Assembly (NCBI GenBank): GCA_022414725.1
Contig: CM039462.1
Coordinates: 176,669,810 to 176,733,809, forward strand
Direction of reading: 5' to 3'
DNA: 64,000 nucleotides
From: Microglena sp. YARC
Lineage: Eukaryota > Chlorophyta > Chlorophyceae > Chlamydomonadales > Chlamydomonadaceae
The translations under genes were made by a program, and so were the position numbers. Below, piece after piece: positions 63,825-64,000 of this stretch (its first letter is position 1; every line of letters begins with the position of its first letter). The notes below the pieces were generated by a model. That model was not told the DNA's origin, did no database searches, and saw nothing but the letters and a program-made list of their open reading frames with translations.

Positions 63825-63890
63825 GCACGCTTCCTCATGAACCCCCAAATGAGCACTATGACCATGATGACCCGCCACGACACACACACA
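63825..63890 (+). pseudogene. Decoy copy of gene 2 exon 6 acceptor edge
   Basis: aaacctgcag|gcacgcttcctcatgaacccccaaatgagcactatgaccatgatga is repeated 119 bp downstream as aaacctgcag|gcgcgcttcctcatgaatccccaattgagcac. Which of the two is the real exon cannot be told because the window ends. Confidence 0.6.
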
Positions 63891-63943
63891 CACCAACTGA
63901 GCACTCTTATTGAAGCAAACTTTAACATCACACAAACCTGCAG

Positions 63944-64000
63944 GCGCGCTTCCTCATGAATCCCCAATTGAGCACAATGACCATGATGATCCCCCCCCCC
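63944..64000 (+). CDS. Gene 2, exon 6 (partial, runs off the window)
   Basis: The acceptor cacaaacctgcag|GCG enters in phase 0, as set by exon 5. The visible residues are ARFLMNPQLSTMTMMI and then a C run. The exon boundary on the right is not in the window. Confidence 0.45.

Overview
The window looks like nuclear DNA of a eukaryote, most likely a unicellular green alga. This is inferred from spliced genes with GT-AG introns, a Ty1/copia retrotransposon, LINE and SINE fragments, extreme microsatellite content and a (TGTAA)n tail; I cannot name a species. No bacterial or organellar gene organisation is seen.

Layout. (1) About 1-19.5 kb, + strand: a spliced gene for a very long coiled-coil protein. 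Seven exons (..125, 1942-5190, 6774-6895, 8319-8510, 11076-11243, 16919-17038, 18765-19487) join with consistent phases to about 1565 codons, ending at a stop at 19485-19487; the N-terminus lies left of the window. (2) 19.5-31 kb: mostly repeats (72-bp and 20-bp satellites, TGTGCA microsatellites, an inverted dispersed family, a CATGCATG minisatellite) and the 3' end of a retroelement with a restriction-like nuclease motif (minus strand). (3) 31.9-33.9 kb: a decayed AT-rich gene and a LINE 3' end. (4) 34.76-41.67 kb, minus strand: a young copia element with two LTRs, 5-bp target duplication TGTAG, gag, protease, integrase, RT and RNase H, broken by two in-frame stops and frameshifts. (5) 41.7-43.2 kb, +: an intact F-box/ankyrin-repeat gene, starting 52 bp beyond the copia target duplication. 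(6) 44-49 kb: dispersed repeats, a second decayed gene (minus), a small inverted-repeat transposon and a 200-bp (TGTAA)n tract. (7) 49.8-64 kb, +: a second spliced gene of unknown function (exons 49789-50253, 54579-54699, 55979-56267, 60494-60641, 62182-62327, 63944-..), running off the right edge.

Main observation. In both spliced genes the introns are built largely from tandem arrays whose unit contains a copy of the adjoining exon edge with its splice site. Donor-side arrays follow exons and acceptor-side arrays precede them, so each authentic splice site sits at the end of a row of decoys. At least ten exon edges show this. Some decoys have lost AG or GT and some have kept it. I know of no named element class that does this; candidate explanations are repeated local slippage or unequal exchange anchored at exon borders. 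Separately, the sequence from about 58.1 kb to 62.3 kb carries scattered one-base indels that look like unpolished long-read consensus, so apparent frameshifts there may not be biological.
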